Positions 45,329 to 56,204 of a stretch of DNA of 64,000 nt are shown in pieces. The notes beneath the pieces were generated by a model that saw only the letters and a list, made by a program, of their open reading frames with translations, was not told the origin of the DNA and did no database searches. Within the stretch, counting starts at the first letter, position 1, and each line of letters opens with the position of its first letter. The position numbers were made by a program, and so were the translations under genes. Source of the stretch: Stomoxys calcitrans (taxonomy: Eukaryota; Arthropoda; Insecta; Diptera; Muscidae); the NCBI RefSeq assembly GCF_963082655.1, contig NC_081553.1:192079732-192143731 (forward strand), in the 5' to 3' direction.

Positions 45329-45835
45329 TCAGAATCTTTTTAAGAATTCCTCAGCGCAAGTACGAGCTCTAGCGTTTACGGCCAACTTCATTTCACTGAT
45401 CTCTTTATCTATTTCCTCCATGAAGCTAATGACAAAGTCTACCAACTTATGCTTATACATTTGTTCTGTATGGAAGTTAGTTATTAGGAAACTAATGTCA
45501 TACCCTTCGATGGGTTTGCGCCTTAAAATGATAAATGATTCAGCACGGCGCATCATAAATCGGGTGAATTTGTGACAAAGGATCTTTTCTATTTCATCGG
45601 CTTGCTTGACAGCAATGCTGACGCGTACTGAATTGATGGAGGGCTCGATGAAAACACGTTCTCGTTCGTTGCGGGAAATGACAATGTGTGTTAGAACCAA
45701 TTCCTTACTGGAACATACTTCCACTTCAGGTTTATTGTGACGTTCCACCACTTGGGAGGGGAAGTCTTGTAAGCACATCGCTGCTGTAAGGGAGTGGCGT
45801 ACAGCGGTAAGGTATGGTTTTAAAGTGGCAGCCAT
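45329..45835 (-). CDS. Arpc4: Actin-related protein 2/3 complex subunit 4
   Basis: Intronless, 168 aa, exactly the length of metazoan ARPC4. It starts [20 protein letters not shown] and carries [53 protein letters not shown] and the end [16 protein letters not shown]4 forms, with ARPC2, the rigid core of the Arp2/3 complex that nucleates branched actin filaments. The start ATG (45833-45835) is followed by the conserved second residue. Its 3' side faces the repeat block after WRAP53. Fly genes often have an intron in the N-terminal half; I see none here. Confidence 0.96.
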   Translation of the reverse strand: MAATLKPYLTAVRHSLTAAMCLQDFPSQVVERHNKPEVEVCSSKELVLTHIVISRNERERVFIEPSINSVRVSIAVKQADEIEKILCHKFTRFMMRRAESFIILRRKPIEGYDISFLITNFHTEQMYKHKLVDFVISFMEEIDKEISEMKLAVNARARTCAEEFLKRF

Positions 45836-46690
45836 AGTGGTTAATTAAATATTAGATAAATCTTATGTTCTATCAAGAATTTAATAATATTTATGAAAAA
45901 TGAATCACTTAATCACTGCCAAAGGTGTTTACCAATTTTGCGAGCAGAGTGCAAAGCCGATGTAGAATTTTGGGCGTTTTTAACATATTCGGACGGCGGC
46001 TTAATGGTTTGTTGACAATGCATGATAAATTGTACGACTTTTCGGATCAATTTTTTATGCTAAAATCGTTCAACTTAATTTTGAAATTGGAAAATGTATC
46101 GATAAGATAAATGATGTCCGCATGTAGCATGAAATAAGCTTTGTTCGTATACTTTAGAAAACAACACTTTATATTGCACACTCCCGATTTGGAAGAAATT
46201 TGGTAAACATGTGTTAATCAGATGCACATTTTTTTTTAATTTATTTAAGTTGCGGCTAAAAACACATTACTAAGAATACAATCACAAATAGAAATACCAA
46301 TACTTACATAAATATATATGCAAACTTTCTACATAATCCAATTGAAATAAGAATATTCAATAAAATCAGGAAGTAAAATTAGGTTAGATCTGGCAAAATT
46401 TCGATGGCACTATCGATACCGTCAATATTTTATATTTTGTGTGAATATCAATTGATATTTTTCCTAAAGACACTATCGGCAAATTTCAAGTTTTTGCAAA
46501 ATTGAACTAAAATAGGCGATAGGTGAATATAGGTGATGGAAAATTAACGATAGTTTCGATATTCATTATTAGATATTTTGAAAATATCGAATGGTGCAAT
46601 TATCTATAGTTTGCCAGCTCTAGATTAGGTTAGGTTGAAGGGCATGCGACTAGCAACCTTGGTTATTTGCTGCTTGACTCAAATACCTTT
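45836..46690. other. ARPC4 upstream region and an atcgat-rich repeat
   Basis: Holds the ARPC4 5' flank. The stretch 46,385-46,625 is rich in cgata/tatcg motifs (ggcactatcgatacc, gatagtttcgatattc) and starts and ends with cctaacc/ttaggt-like bases. It is a likely short repeat, not assigned to a family. Confidence 0.4.
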
Positions 46691-46693
46691 GGT

Positions 46694-46803
46694 GCATCAA
46701 TCCCATGGCATCCGGTTGTACGCACCGGAATGATCCGATAGATTCCTTCATTGGCGAGGGCTGCCGCCTCATTTACAACACACTGCTACAACAACAACGA
46801 CAA
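46694..46803 (+). mobile_element. Short (CAA)n-tailed retroposon
   Basis: Has tcccatggcatccggttg, ggctgccgcctcatttacaa and a caacaacgacaac tail. Confidence 0.5.
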
Positions 46804-46897
46804 CCTTTCGAGCATTGCGTTTGCTCTAAAAAAGAGAGGACAAAAAGAAGATGAAGAAAACAGATAGTATTCTTTGTAGTAGACATTGGTTAGTAAA

Positions 46898-47247
46898 GGT
46901 AGCAATCCTTGGCAAGCTCACTTAGATGAGCAATTTCGTTCCGGTCCATAAGACGCACCGCCGCAGGAACGCTATGGCCATTGGTTATTTATAAGCGCCA
47001 ATAACTCGATTTGTCATGTCGAGCATCATAGGCACTCAGTGCTGGTGCCGCCCGGCCTTTTACGGAGACTCTCCACCCGATACCGATGATTACCCACGCC
47101 TACAATTACAGTTATTCCGTATGGCGTATGGACCATTCCACTATCTGCAACCTGTTAATGCGCCCCGTAGCTATTAGTAGAGCTTCTAATGATAACCATG
47201 AACACCACCTAGACCGGAGAGGAAAGTTACAACCCCCCGTGCCGGGA
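46898..47247 (-). mobile_element. 337-bp-class (CAA)n-tailed retroposon, minus orientation
   Basis: Landmarks: gcaagctcacttagatgagc, gcgccaataactcgatttgt, ctccacccgataccgatgat and the end cccgtgccggg. Near full length. Confidence 0.6.
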
Positions 47248-47339
47248 AGAATAGACATACAGATAGTGATTTACTATAGTACAAGTATGGTGCACATCAG
47301 TAGTGCGAAAAAAGAACAGACGGGGAAGAAAAAAAAAGT

Positions 47340-48316
47340 ACAAAAGAGCACGTGCTAAGTTTGGCCGGGCCGAATCTTTTCTACTCTCCACCAAGGATCG
47401 TATTTGTCAAGTTCTTTGAATGACTTTTTTCAAATATATATGAGTTATATCAAGTTATTGACCGATATGGATCGTACTTGTCATGGCTGTAGAAGTCATA
47501 GAAAAACACCTACTCCAAAATTTCAGACAAATCGGATAAAAATTGCGGCCTCCAGAGGCTCAGAAAATCAAATTTGGAGATCCGTTTATAAGGCAGCTAT
47601 ATCAGCTTATTAAGCGATTTAGACCATACTTGGAACAGTTTTCGAAAGTCATACCAAAACGATATGTGCAATATTTTAGCCAAATCGGATAAGAATTGAG
47701 CACTCTAGAAGCTCAAGAAATCTAATCGTGAGATCCGTTTATATGGCGGCTATATCAGGTTATGGACTAATTTAGACCATACTTGGCACAGTTGTTGAAG
47801 GTTATACCAAAACGATAGTTGCAATATTTCAGCCAAAATCGGATAAGAATTTAGCTCTCTAGAAGCTCAAGAAATATAATCGGGGGATCGGTTTATATGG
47901 CAGCTATATCAGGTTATAAACCGATTTGAACTATACTGAGCATAATTTTTTCAAGTCATACCAAAACACCACGTGCCAAACTTCAGCCAAATCGGATAAG
48001 AATTGCGACCTCTAGAAGCTCAAGAACCAAGATCGGTTTATAAGGCAGCTATATCAAAAAAAGGACCGATTTATTCCATTTGCCCAACCGACCTAATAAT
48101 CAGTATTTGTACAAAAGTTCAAGCGCCTAGCTTTTCTTCTTCGAAAATTAGCGTGCTTTCGACAGACAGACGGACGGACATGGCTAGATCGACTTAAATT
48201 GTCATGATGATCAAGAATTTATATACTTTATGGGATCTTAGATGCATATTTCGAGGTGTTATAAACGGTATGACGAAATTAGTATACCCCCTCTCTTATG
48301 GTGGATGGTATAAAAA
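47340..48316 (+). mobile_element. Tandem-body repeat element, variant B
   Basis: The left end has gtgctaagtttggccgggcc. About four monomers follow with gatcggtttatatggcagc and caaatcggataagaattg. The right segment has gacagacagacggacggaca and ends ttatggtggatggtataaa. Same family as 3,755-4,915 and 61,280-62,481. Confidence 0.6.
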
Positions 48317-48459
48317 CGAAGGAAATCAGGCTGACCAGAGTGGAGATCTCATATGTGAAAGCTATTTGAGGCTTATGCAGTGGCCCAGAATGGAGAGAGG
48401 GGTAAGTGTCTGGTGGGAGCATTAACGTAACCAAAGGTCCCATTCGCGAGGTTATCGTA

Positions 48460-49048
48460 AAGGGTGATTTTTTTGAGGTTAGGATTTTCATGCATTAGTA
48501 TTTGACAGATCACGTGGGATTTCATACATGGTGTCAAAGAGAAAGATGCTCAGTATGCTTTGACATTTCATCATGAATAGACTTACTAACGAGCAACGCT
48601 TGCAAATCATTGAATTTTATTACCAAAATCAGTGTTCGGTTCGAAATGTGTTCAAATTTTGTTCAGCTCATTTCTGGTTGAATGGCTACGTAAATAAGCA
48701 AAATTGCCGCATTTGGAGTGAAGAGCAACCAGAAGCCGTTCAAGAACTGCCCATGCATCCCGAAAAATGCACTGTTTGGTGTGGTGTGTACGCTGGTGGA
48801 ATCATTGGACCGTATTTTTTCAAAGATGCTGTTGGACGCAACGTTACGGTGAATGAACACATTTCGAACCGAACACTGATTTTGGTAATAAAATTCAATG
48901 ATTTGCAAGCGTTGCTCGTTAGTAAGTCTATTCATGATGAAATGTCAAAGCATACTGAGCATCTTTCTCTTTGACACCATGTCTGAAATCCCACGTGATC
49001 TGTCAAATACTAATGCATGAAAATCCTAACCTCAAAAAAATCACCCTT
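48460..49048. mobile_element. Foldback DNA transposon with 195-bp arms and a transposase relic
   Basis: The left arm (48,460-48,654) and right arm (48,854-49,048) are near-exact inverses, flanked by TA on both sides. Each arm begins aagggtgatttttttgagg and runs into a transposase start: MNRLTNEQRLQIIEFYYQNQ is encoded on the plus strand at 48,573 and again on the minus strand at 48,935. Only about 199 bp lie between the arms. They encode AHFWLNGYVNKQNCRIWSEE and HPEKCTVWCGVYAGGIIG, an internal part of a Tc1/mariner-superfamily (IS630-like) transposase. The DDE core is incomplete, so it is non-autonomous. Confidence 0.8.
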
Positions 49049-49054
49049 TAGAAA

Positions 49055-49785
49055 GCGTCCACCCTACCAAGAAGCTCGCATATGGGAGGATTCACTGAAT
49101 CAGTAAAACAATCGGCGCACATCTACAATCCATAGTAGTATGCATTTACAATCCATACTTGGCCTATTCGTAGGTCGCTTCGTTCCCTGCCACTGCATGA
49201 TAACCAAGGACTTAGTGGTGCTTGACAACTTTCCCAACTTTCTTACTAATTAGTCTCGAACTCACCTAGCTCGACGCTTAAGCTTTGAGCGCCCGACTGT
49301 TCACGTAAATCATAAAAGTCTGATCGGGAAACCTTCTCGCATCGGATATCGTCACCAATGCCTGCGGAATCGCCAAGACCTATGCCTGAAAAAAATTACA
49401 CGCGTACACCAACCTATTTCCCGGCACGGCATTGCTGTGATCACCACACATCCTTGAACATTGTGGTTTCTTGCACTCCCTAAAAAGCTTTGACCTTAGA
49501 TGACTCTAATACAGAGTTTCACTTAAGTTTCCACATAGATCGTCTGATCGGCTAGTGTCTCGTCTATAAAAACTATGTTCTAACCGAAGGGCAATTATGT
49601 AGTCCGACCTCCGAGGGGCTTATAGACTCTTTCACTCTAACTGCCGTACATTGAATTTACAAATGTTAAGCAATAAAACCGAGTAAGTGCCAAAAACTTC
49701 CCTCGGGGTACTATACATCGCCCAATCGGGGTTCCATTTCTAACTAAGAAGAAGATTAAGGCCTTGTCTGAGGATGGCACAATCC
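49055..49785. other. Unassigned, repeat-like
   Basis: A scrap near 49,420-49,470 (cccggcacggcattgctgtg) resembles the end of the 337-bp retroposon. No gene recognised. Confidence 0.4.
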
Positions 49786-49789
49786 GCAT

Positions 49790-50360
49790 CGTTTAGGTGC
49801 CGGGCCATAACGGTGTAAGGGGGGATGTAAGGGGAAACGATTTGGCAGCGAAGGCCAGAGAACTGCCGTCAATAAAAATGGTTAACCCGAAGCCTTTCCG
49901 GTCAAAGCAGTCCGATTTAAGGGTGTGGGAGACAAACTGGAGCAGCGAAACAGTCGGTAGAACGGCGAAAATCCTATGGGGTGATCCGGATAACAAGAAG
50001 ACGACGCTATTACTGAAAGGAAGTAAGAAGGAGGTCAGTATAGCTTTTGGTGTCCTAACGGGACACATAGGACTATGAGCTGACTTATGCAAAATCGGTG
50101 CGGCAAGTGATAGCATGTGGGAAAGTTGATGAGACGTTGAAGGATTTCTTATGTCATTGGCTGGCTTTCGCGGCTAACATACACCGGTACTTAGGTGGGG
50201 ACACAATACCAGACATGAACTAACTTACGGGAGTGGTATGGAAAACAATTTTGCAAGAAGCACCGAATTCCTAACTTAAAATTTTCTTTTTCGAGGTTAC
50301 TTTTTAGTTTTTAGAGCACACAACAGGCCGATTACTGGTTTAAGTGTATATCCGTAGTGG
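49790..50360 (+). mobile_element. RNase H-bearing non-LTR retrotransposon, 3' part
   Basis: Reads VPGHNGVRGDVRGNDLAAKA at about 49,797-49,860, the C-terminal RNase H motif. LTGHIGL follows at about 50,058, then the mutated FLCHWLAFAA tail and the 3' UTR motif. Its 3' tail is split by a SINE (50,361-50,671) and resumes at 50,672-50,725. Confidence 0.65.
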
Positions 50361-50671
50361 AGTTCAATGTAGCGCAGAGGTAAGCATGTCCGCCTATGAT
50401 GCTGACGCTGGGTTCGAATGCTGGCAGGTACATCGGAAATTTTTTTTAGCGGTGGTTATCTCCTCCTAATGCTGGCGACATTTGTGAGGTACTTTGCCAT
50501 GTAAAAACTTCTTCCCAAAGAGGTGCTGCTCTGGGGCACGCCGTTTGGGCTATAAAAAGGAGGCCCCCTATCATTGAGTTTAAAATTGAATCGGACAGCA
50601 CTCATTGATTTGTAAGAAGTTTGCCCCAGTTTCTTAATGGAATGTTCATGGCAAAATTTGCAATTTGCATT
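50361..50671 (+). mobile_element. tRNA-type SINE with 16-bp target duplication
   Basis: Plus-orientation full copy. A box: gtagcgcagaggtaagcatg. B box: gctgggttcgaatgctgg. The body (agcggtggttatctcctcct, gcacgccgtttgggctataa) and the tail follow. Flanked by tgtatatccgtagtgg (50,345-50,360) and tgtatgtccatagtgg (50,672-50,687), a 16-bp target duplication with two differences. Confidence 0.75.
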
Positions 50672-50725
50672 TGTATGTCCATAGTGGCATGGGGCGGATT
50701 AATATTTGCACCCTCTTTTCAATCT

Positions 50726-51225
50726 AACCTAACCCAATCGGCAACAACTTTCACTCTTTCTTTCCCATTCATAACTACGAACCACAGAATGTGTGACTCC
50801 GCCCTGAGGAGTCAAAGTTGAATCGCCTTTCCCTAAATTCCCTCCCATGTAACCCATCACATCATGGAGGGCACTGTTAATTGATAGACCCGTAATGTGA
50901 GAAGAAGTATACAAGTTGTTTGATTTTTTGCCGTTGGTATAGATGCTATTCCAACTTTTCGCCATTTCGTGTGTATAGAGAACAGTAAATTTATAATTCT
51001 TAAAGCCATTTGGTTGAGGGTACTGCCTTCATTCGCTTGTTGGATAATATGCCAACCGATCCAGGTTTGCATATCAACCGGATTCAATTAATTTTACTGT
51101 CCAGAGCTTCTTCCTCTCCTTTATCATGTGCTCTGCCTTGATACTCCTTTCCACCAACACACAGAGTTGTGCGATCTGAGCTCAGAGTTTCAACCCCTGT
51201 GATGCCCACAGCCATCCAGGGTTTT
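50726..51225. other. No gene recognised
   Basis: A mixed region with short minus-strand ORFs lacking homology. Probably older repeat debris. Confidence 0.35.
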
Positions 51226-51690
51226 AAATATTCCTTTCCAGACACTTGGCGCCTAAAGGTGATTTAAAAATCGTGCTCTATTCCTAAATACTTTTCATTT
51301 CAGGTCGATATTGCCATGTTCGCTACATAAGTATGTCTGAGCTGGGGGGTGCTTTGGGGGTAAGCGGATTCCAGAGTCTTGGCTCGGAAAAAAAGGTCAG
51401 CAGACTCGAGCTCTACTCTCAAATATCTTTCTTTTGACGCCCATATTGTCATGGTAGGTAAATAAGTTCCGTGTTGGGGGTGGGCGGCCCCAGATAACTG
51501 GTTCCAGAAGTGAATAGCGGATTCGTGCTCTACTCATTTTTGGAGTGGGCGGTCCCACAAACACTTTTCCCCAAAAGTGTATATCAGATTCGTTTTCTAC
51601 TCTGAAATACCTTTCATTTGAGTTCCATATTGTGCTGATCGGAATATATTTTGCATTGAGGGGAGTCAAAGATACTCGATGTTAATCCAA
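51226..51690. repeat. Degenerate tandem repeat, about 115-bp unit
   Basis: Roughly four units share ctctactctcaaatatct, ttcatttgagttccatatt and a G-rich gggggtgggcggcccc stretch. Units diverge strongly in the middle. No coding frame is conserved. Confidence 0.55.
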
Positions 51691-51937
51691 AGACGGACTC
51701 ATAGGTCCGAGAAATGTTATGCAAAAGCTTTTGAACAATAGAATAGATTTAGTATATTTATACTAAAAATGCATTGCATAAAAGGTGCAGCTCAGCCCTT
51801 CTGCTAGTTTTTTACAAAAATTTAATTTCAACGCAATCTTTTAAAACATTTAACATAATTCAGACGAAATTTCTTTTCTTTTTCGTGTACAACAAATATT
51901 CAAGGATACACATTTTGTTACCCAGCAAGTGAACTTA
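51691..51937. other. No gene seen
   Basis: AT-rich spacer before the MITE. Confidence 0.5.
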
Positions 51938-51939
51938 TA

Positions 51940-52176
51940 TTGGGTTGCCCAAAAAGTAATTGAGGATTTATCATATAGTCGGCGTTGACAAATTTTTTCA
52001 CAGCTCGTGACTCTGTAATTGCATTCTTTCTTCTGTCAGTTATCAGCTGTTACTTTTAGCTTGCTTTAGAAAAAAAGTGTAAAAAAAGTATATTTGATTA
52101 AAGTTCATTCTAAGTTTTATTAAAAATGCATTTACTTTCTTTTAAAAAATCCGCAATTACTTTTTGGGCAACCCAA
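51940..52176 (-). mobile_element. Mariner-derived MITE, copy 3
   Basis: A 237-bp element with ttgggttgcccaaaaagta and its inverse at the ends and TA on both sides. It carries tttgattaaagttcattc, which covers the last codon and stop of the mariner transposase at 63,241 onward. Orientation as copy 1. Confidence 0.85.
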
Positions 52177-52519
52177 TATCACAAGTTTTATTTATATTTA
52201 AAGACGTTAAACATTCAACTATTGTTGAACTGGAACTGGAAATACTTCAAAAATTTTAATTGGTTTTGCATATTTGAAAATATTGCAAAATTAGTTAAAA
52301 AAATTGGTAGATAGACAAAACGTATGTTAATAGGATTATGTGCATATGGTTTGAACTAGTCAAATTGATAGAAAGAGAACTTCGTAATTGCGCAACGCAA
52401 TTATATTTTAAATCTACTTAGCAATATGCGTAGTCGGAATTTCCAAGATATCCGCTAATGATTATTCATAAATATTTTATGTCTTGAAGGTCGCTTAAAT
52501 TTTATTGCAAAAATATCAA

Positions 52520-54150
52520 TTCATTTGAAATTTTGTTTTAGAAAATATATCATTGAAATTTTGTCTTTTGAAAAAATTTTATTGAAATTTCGTCTTTAGA
52601 AAAAATTTCATTGAAATTTTGCCTTTAGAAAAAATTTCATTAAAATTTCGTCCTTAAAAAAATTTCATTGAAATTTCGCCTTAAGAAAAAATTTCATTGA
52701 AATTTTTGTCTTTAGAAAAAATTTCCTGGAAATTTTGTCTTTAGAAAAATTTTATGGAACTTTTATTTTTAGAAAAAATGCAATTGAAATTTTTGTCTTT
52801 AGAAAAAATTTCATGGAAATTTCGTCTTTAGAAAAAATTTCACAGAAATTTCGTCTTAAGAAAAAATTTTAAATTTGTCTTTAGAAAATTTTTTTTTGAA
52901 ATTTTGTCTTTAGAAAAATTTCATTGAAATTTTGTCTTTACAAAAATTTCATTGAAATTTTGTCTTTACAAAAATTTCATTGAAATTTTGTCTTTAGAAA
53001 AAATTCATAGAAATTTTGTCTTTAGAAAAAATTCAAAGAAATTTTGTCCTTAGAAAAAATTTCATTGAAATTTTATTGAAATTTTGTCTTTAGAAAAAAT
53101 TTGGTCATTAGAAAAAATTTCATTGAAATTTTGTCTTTAGAAAAAATTTCGTTGAAATTTTTTAGAAATAATTTCACTGAAATTTTGTCTTTAGAAAAAA
53201 TTTCATTGAAATTTTGTGTTTAGAAAAAATTTCATTGAAATTTTGTGTTTAGAAAAAATTTCATTGAAATTTTGTGTTTAGAAAAAATTTCATTGAAATT
53301 TTGTGTTTAGAAAAAATTTTATTGAAATTTTGTCTTTAGAAAACATTTCATTGAAATTTTGTCTTTAGAAAAAATTTCATGAAAATTTTGTCTTTAGAAA
53401 AAATTTCATGGAAATTTCGTCTTTAGAAAAAATTTCATTGAAATTTTGCCTTTAGAAAAAATTTCATTGAAATTTTGTCTTTAGAAAAATTTCATTGAAA
53501 TTTTGTCTTTAGAAAAATTTCATTGAAATTTTGTCTTTAGAAAAAATTTCCTGGAAATTTTGTTTTAAAAAAATTTCATTGAAATTTTGTCTTTAGAAAA
53601 AATTTCATTGAAATTTTGTCTTTAGAAAAAATTTCATGAAAATTTTGTCTTTAGAAAAAATTTCATTGAAATTTTGTCTTTAGAAAAAATTTCATGAAAA
53701 TTTTGTCTTTAGAAAAAATTTCATGAAAATTTTGTCTTTAGAAAAAATTTCAATGAAATTTCGTCTTTAGAAAAAATTTCATTGAAAATTTCGTCTTTAG
53801 AATAAATTTCATGGAAATTTCGTCTTTAGAAAAAATTTCACAGAAATTTCGTCTTTAGAAAATATTTCATAAAAATTTTGTCTTTAGAAAAAACTTCACT
53901 AAAATTTTGTCTTTAAAAAAAATTTCATTCAAATTTTGTCTTTAGAAAAAATTTCATTGAAAAATTGAATTTCATTGAAATTTTGTCTTTAGAAAAAATT
54001 TCACAGAAATTTCGTCTTTAGAAAAAATTTCACAGAAATTTCGTCCCTAGAAAAAATTTAAATTTTGTCCTTAAAAAAAATTTCATTGAAATTTTGTCTT
54101 TAGAAAAAATTTCTTTGAAATTTGGTCTTTAGAAAAAATTTCATTCATTT
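52520..54150 (+). repeat. Minisatellite array, about 29-bp unit
   Basis: About 55 units of a 29-bp monomer (gaaattttgtctttag then aaaaaatttcatt), with variants of 26-30 bp. The monomer contains the imperfect palindrome aaatttcattgaaattt. Units drift (ttcgtc, acagaaatttc, catggaaattt), and homogenised stretches alternate with degraded ones. It is not CRISPR: there are no unique spacers and no cas genes. Confidence 0.9.
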
Positions 54151-55028
54151 TAGACAATACACCTATCCTCCAATGTGTTTTTATAGCCTTTTATAGCACT
54201 AATTGATATAAAGATAGTGTTCCTGCCCCTTTTTATTCTCTAATGGATTGTTCGTACAATCCTATTTGGTTATTTAATCAAGCATTAATTTATATTTGGC
54301 ACGCTTTTAATGTCAACTGCTGCATGACTCCGATATATTCGACGCATATTCATAGAAATGCATAGAAATGTGAAAAATACCGCCTTAGTTTGTTCCAGAA
54401 TTCTATTAGATTAAAATAATTCTTCAACTGATAACTACTGAGTTCTTGGAACTTGACGACATCTAACGAACTAAAATCCTAAACCCCTTGGTACGTTTCA
54501 CGGCAGGCCATGGCCTTCATTTGTAAAATATTTGCATAGTATTTTTTGCCTACTACTGATTATTGGCCTTTTTTATGATGGACCTTATCAAATGGCTTCT
54601 GTTGGAAATGCCAACAACCGACGACTTCTACCACCTAATCACCTTAGGTATTGGATTGTTCTTACGTTAGTTGTGCTACTGCGATTACGAACAAAGTTCA
54701 TTGATAACTTCGAAAATCAAGCCATACAATTATGAAACCGAAGAAAGTACGTATTATCAATTTAATAGAAGAACATGAAGTCGACTATTTGCAGATTTTC
54801 CGGAATAGATTTCAATGCTTTTGTCAAGGGCCAGATATATACAATTTCCTACGTTAAAATTTTAAGTTTAATACATTTATTTTTAAGATTTATGTATACT
54901 TTCCAAAAGTGATGTTCCCATTTTTATACTCACCACCGTGGAGCATGGAGACATTCTGTTTGCAACATCTCGAAATATCGATCAGCAAACCTATAAAGAA
55001 TACATTTCTGCCTGTCGAAATCACGACA
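54151..55028. other. No gene recognised
   Basis: A frame at 54,532-54,735 is open for 67 codons but has no ATG at its start and no clear homology. About 54,905-55,015 resembles the right end of a tandem-body element (tatactcaccaccgtggagc). Confidence 0.4.
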
Positions 55029-55029
55029 G

Positions 55030-55405
55030 CACGACACGGGTTTGCTATGAGGACCACACAGGCTGGATCATTGAGGTCCGATCTGTGTGGTGTTCACTGC
55101 TGGGACGAGAAGCTTAGCTGCGAGCTACCGGGCGCGTCCACCGGTTGCGTATAGTGGAATGATCCATACGTAGTAGCTGCAACAGCAGTCCGGGACAATC
55201 AGCGGTATCGAGCGGAGAGTCTCAGTGAGAGGTCGGGCGGCACCGGCTCTTGAACAAATACTGAGTGCCTCTGATGCTCGATATGACAAGGTGAGTTGTT
55301 GGCGCCTTTAAATAACCAATGGCCAACTTGGTCCCGCGGTGATCGGTCCTTTGGATCGAAACGAGCTTGCTCACCTACAGGAGCATGACGAGGATCGCAA
55401 CAATA
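55030..55405 (+). mobile_element. 337-bp-class (CAA)n-tailed retroposon, plus orientation
   Basis: Landmarks: gaccacacaggctggatcat, gagctaccgggcgcgtccac, tcagtgagaggtcgggcggc and gcatgacgaggatcgcaaca. Near full length. Confidence 0.6.
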
Positions 55406-55518
55406 GCGCAAGAGTTTGAACGAATAATGCTACCCTTTGAAAATGAGAATAGATAGACAACAACTTGTTAAAGACACAGTAATTCACAAGCTTTCCTTAA
55501 AATAATCCAAATATAACC

Positions 55519-55590
55519 TTAGCTGAGAGATAAGCATGTCCGCCTTTGACGCCGAACGGTTAAGTTCAAATCCCGGCGATACTTGTGAGG
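55519..55590 (+). mobile_element. tRNA-type SINE head fragment
   Basis: Has gctgagagataagcatgtcc as A-box region and ggttaagttcaaatcccgg as B-box region. The body is missing. Confidence 0.5.
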
Positions 55591-55790
55591 TTGTTGTAGC
55601 AGTTTGTTGTTTTATATCTTTCGTCTGCTTGATTCTGTAGAGTGTACAGATCCAGAAACTCTGCGACCAAGATGGAGTGCGTCCAGAGTGATCTTGGTCA
55701 GAGTCGAGTGGGTCTGGCTGGGCAGTTAAACATGTGACGTGTATCGTGTGGTCCCTGGTCACAATCGGGACATACATCTTGCACGTCAAT
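55590..55790 (-). mobile_element. Jockey-like element C-terminal fragment, minus strand
   Basis: Minus-strand frame reads DVQDVCPDCDQGPHDTR, then FNCPARPTRL, then LVAEFLDLYTLQNQADER. This is the same C-terminal region as 30,950-31,110. Confidence 0.65.
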
Positions 55791-56204
55791 AACAAAAAAA
55801 CTAGCTGGCAACATTTCCGACACCAAATCAGCACTACTATTAACCCTAAACTTTCATTAAAAACTGCTGAAGAAATAACAGAAGCGGTAGAGCACCTAAC
55901 CTGCACTATACAACAAGCCTCATGGAACTCCACGCCAGAAAGAAGCTTTAACAATCACCCAAAATATCCCACCACAGTTTAGAAAAAAAGCCTAAAAAAA
56001 AGAAAAGCAAAAAAGCAGTAGCAGATAAGTCAATCATCTGAAGATAAACGAAATTTTAATAAGGCGACATCTGAACTCTAAAAAACTTTTAAAAAATTTA
56101 AAAGAAAGTCAAATTGAAAGAGAATTTCAAAATCTAGGCCCAACCATCTCCACAGATTATTCGCTGTGAAAAAATCCAGGAAAGTAAAACAGCAACCAAA
56201 TATT
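55791..56204 (+). mobile_element. Non-LTR retrotransposon EN-RT linker fragment
   Basis: Reads WQHFRHQISTTINPKLSLKT, then AEEITEAVEHLTCTIQQASW, then NSTPE. This is the conserved helix region between endonuclease and RT of Jockey-like elements, followed by broken frames. Confidence 0.55.

Noticed and set aside
45321..45575. Plus-strand 84-codon ORF opposite ARPC4
   Set aside because: Antisense shadow of a highly conserved 168-aa protein.
48663..48935. Independent minus-strand protein gene
   Set aside because: It begins with the same residues as the plus-strand ORF because it lies in the inverted arm of a foldback transposon.
52520..54150. CRISPR array
   Set aside because: Contiguous degenerate units without unique spacers, in a eukaryotic genome.
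54532..54735. 67-codon hydrophobic ORF
   Set aside because: No ATG at its start, no splice context, no recognised family.
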